Assembly: GCA_023245115.1 (NCBI GenBank)
Contig: JAHFKX010000054.1
Coordinates: 1-5,864 of the forward strand
From: Candidatus Woesearchaeota archaeon
GTDB taxonomy: Archaea > Nanobdellota > Nanobdellia > UBA10117
Length of the DNA: 5,864 nucleotides
Direction: 5' to 3'
The number at the start of each line of letters is the position of its first letter. Position 1 is the stretch's first letter. The position numbers and the translations under genes were made by a program. The notes under the pieces are model-generated. The model was given only the letters and a program-made list of their open reading frames with translations, made no database searches and was not told the DNA's origin. Below, in pieces: positions 4,905 through 5,864 of the stretch.

Positions 4905-5441
4905 ATGCAAGAACAACTGCAGCAGCTACAAGAAATATTAGCCGCAGCATATGGTATTAGTAATAAGGATTATCCCAGTCATACAGATATCGGCGATGCC
5001 GCAATAGTACATGTGGGCGAGGGTAAAGTAGTCAAAAGTCGGCCACTTGTATCGCTGTGGTTTCATTATTGCCAAGCAATGATATTTAAAAATGGCTCGC
5101 GCTACGGCCTGGCACATATATTTCCGCACAGAGATAGTGATAGCGCATTGCTTTTAGAACACTTGGTTAAAAAGTTTGGCAGTACTGCGGGCCTAACAGC
5201 AATAGTAGTTTGTACATCCGGCCGTAACACGGCCTCAACTAATGCGTACGATGTTTGCATTGAGGCAGGCATACCTGTTGTGCAGTGCTATCAAGAACCT
5301 GAACCAGAGCGTGGCGCCGTACCGTGGCGCGATGTAGTAGTACTGCCATCTGGCGTTGTTGGCGTGGCTACACATCTTGGCGATGCAAGGGAAAGCTGCA
5401 ACGATCCTAACAAACGGCAGTGGACAATATTATCTTTCTAA
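4905..5441 (+). CDS. CheD-like putative cysteine amidohydrolase (glutamine deamidase fold)
   Basis: CheD deamidates glutamines of chemoreceptors. This 178-residue protein shows the CheD pattern by eye. IVHVGEGKVVKSRPLVSLWFHYC (34-56) parallels the family VGIGE.KVS...L.TLGLGSC, with C56 at the catalytic Cys, S50 where CheD has a Thr six residues earlier, and GLAHIFP (68-74) matching GGLAHIMLP with catalytic His H71. The Cys-His distance is 15 against 17 residues in Thermotoga CheD, a two-residue shorter loop. Then SALLLEHLVKKFG (80-92) and SGRNTASTNAYDVCIEAGIPVV (105-126) resemble the later CheD helix and RN...L...GIPIV region. The N-terminal 33 residues start with a Gln-rich helix (QEQLQQLQEILAAA). 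The GSC signature itself is not kept (HYC). No chemotaxis genes are in view, so the substrate may be different. The fold is likely, but the reaction is unproven. Confidence 0.6.
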   Translation: MQEQLQQLQEILAAAYGISNKDYPSHTDIGDAAIVHVGEGKVVKSRPLVSLWFHYCQAMIFKNGSRYGLAHIFPHRDSDSALLLEHLVKKFGSTAGLTAIVVCTSGRNTASTNAYDVCIEAGIPVVQCYQEPEPERGAVPWRDVVVLPSGVVGVATHLGDARESCNDPNKRQWTILSF

Positions 5442-5442
5442 C

Positions 5443-5450
5443 AAAATTTT
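5443..5450. terminator. AAAATTTT palindrome between convergent genes, possible shared 3' end
   Basis: Only 7 bases separate the two convergent stop codons. AAAATTTT gives a short U-tract on both strands and overlaps the stop of the minus-strand gene. It is too short to be a confident terminator, so transcripts probably overlap at their 3' ends. Confidence 0.25.
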
Positions 5451-5864
5451 ATAGCAGCAAACTAATCCCAAAACCAATTAGCGCGCCCAATGTTATCGGT
5501 GGCAAGGCTGGCAATGCCCGTGCCTTTCTCAAAAACAAGTAGTGTATTATCAGAATGCCGGCTAGCGAGCCGATTATTACACCAAGCGATTGCTTCAGCC
5601 CGTACTGCGCGAGCGCGGAAATTGCAAACACAGCCGGGAATGCAAGGTCACCACCGCCAAGCATGATAAACTGTGAAACTGCCTTGTGCTTATGCGCTTC
5701 AAGCTTTGACTTAATTGTCTGGCGCATATCGTGGCCGAAGCCCGAAACTTTCTCAGGAATGATTATGCCCATTAATGCGCCACGCGATGCCATATCTTTA
5801 AACATTGAAACCATGTGTGTTGTCTTAAAGACTGCAATGTAGTCATAGATTGACAGCAAAATCA
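5449..5864 (-). CDS. Presenilin/signal-peptide-peptidase-like intramembrane aspartyl protease, C-terminal part (5' end outside the window)
   Basis: This family (A22-type, archaeal presenilin homologues) cleaves transmembrane segments of membrane proteins using two aspartates within the bilayer. The frame is open to the right edge (137 residues visible); the TTG at 5859 is not a real start. Both active-site motifs are present: YD in LLSIYDYIAVFKTTHM (residues 2-17, D7) and GGGD in QFIMLGGGDLAFPAVFA (64-80, D72). The PAL motif follows in ALPALPPITLG (116-126). Between them lies a long hydrophilic, His/Lys-rich loop (MRQTIKSKLEAHKHKAV, 46-62), as in archaeal members. Hydrophobic helices at about 74-88, 92-111 and 120-137 form the last membrane segments, and the protein ends directly after the last one. 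It is convergent with the CheD-like gene, so the two have separate promoters. The N-terminal five or so helices are out of view. Confidence 0.88.
   Translation of the reverse strand, partial: ILLSIYDYIAVFKTTHMVSMFKDMASRGALMGIIIPEKVSGFGHDMRQTIKSKLEAHKHKAVSQFIMLGGGDLAFPAVFAISALAQYGLKQSLGVIIGSLAGILIIHYLFLRKARALPALPPITLGALIGFGISLLL

Noticed and set aside
5555..5842. 95-residue plus-strand ORF opposite the presenilin-like gene
   Set aside because: The minus strand carries YD, GGGD and PAL motifs and membrane helices; the plus-strand reading is its shadow.
1..5864. CRISPR arrays, tRNA/rRNA genes, insertion sequences
   Set aside because: There are no spaced direct repeats, no tRNA-like cloverleaf or rRNA segments and no transposase motifs; intergenic spaces are all under 100 bases.

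Overview
The window is archaeal. It carries the C-terminal part of the exosome RNA-binding subunit Rrp4, followed by the exosome ring subunits Rrp41 and Rrp42, then archaeal/eukaryotic-type RNA polymerase subunit K (Rpb6 homologue), an enolase-family protein and archaeal uS2. It ends in a presenilin-like aspartyl protease fragment. Base composition is moderate and slightly AT-rich. The reduced enolase, very short intergenic spaces and several unrecognised small proteins would suit a small-genome archaeon such as a DPANN lineage, but that placement is inference and no 16S is present.

Layout: positions 1-1922 are the end of an exosome operon (rrp4-rrp41-rrp42). Its genes are separated by 1 base and then overlap by an ATGA junction. 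Positions 1988-4268 hold rpoK, an enolase-like gene, an 88-residue unknown and rps2. This is the classic archaeal rpoK-eno-rps2 order with one extra gene inserted. Positions 4353-5441 hold two genes, an unrecognised 168-residue protein and a 178-residue protein with CheD-like deamidase features. From 5449 to the right edge, on the minus strand, lies a convergent presenilin-like protease cut by the window end.

Regulatory logic visible in the sequence: every plus-strand gene after rrp42 has an archaeal TATA-like box (TTTAAAA type) centred about 24.5-26.5 bases before its start codon. That spacing predicts leaderless mRNAs, each gene with its own promoter. The exosome genes are instead co-transcribed, and rrp42 has a Shine-Dalgarno-like GAGGAG. 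The one gene that breaks the pattern is rps2: the ATG at the expected spacing (3566) is in a different frame from the uS2 core and would need a +1 shift before 3656 to join it.

Main points for a second look: (1) the gene in the eno position keeps the enolase metal-binding acidic residues but appears to have lost the catalytic lysine, the His-Arg-Ser loop and other active-site segments; (2) the rps2 N-terminus has a possible +1 frameshift; (3) the 178-residue protein aligns by eye with CheD, including Cys, His and Ser/Thr at the catalytic spacing, but without chemotaxis neighbours; (4) an imperfect palindrome spans the TATA box to the start codon of that same gene, whose TATA-proximal sequence is shared with the gene before it; (5) two unrecognised small proteins sit among the core information-processing genes.
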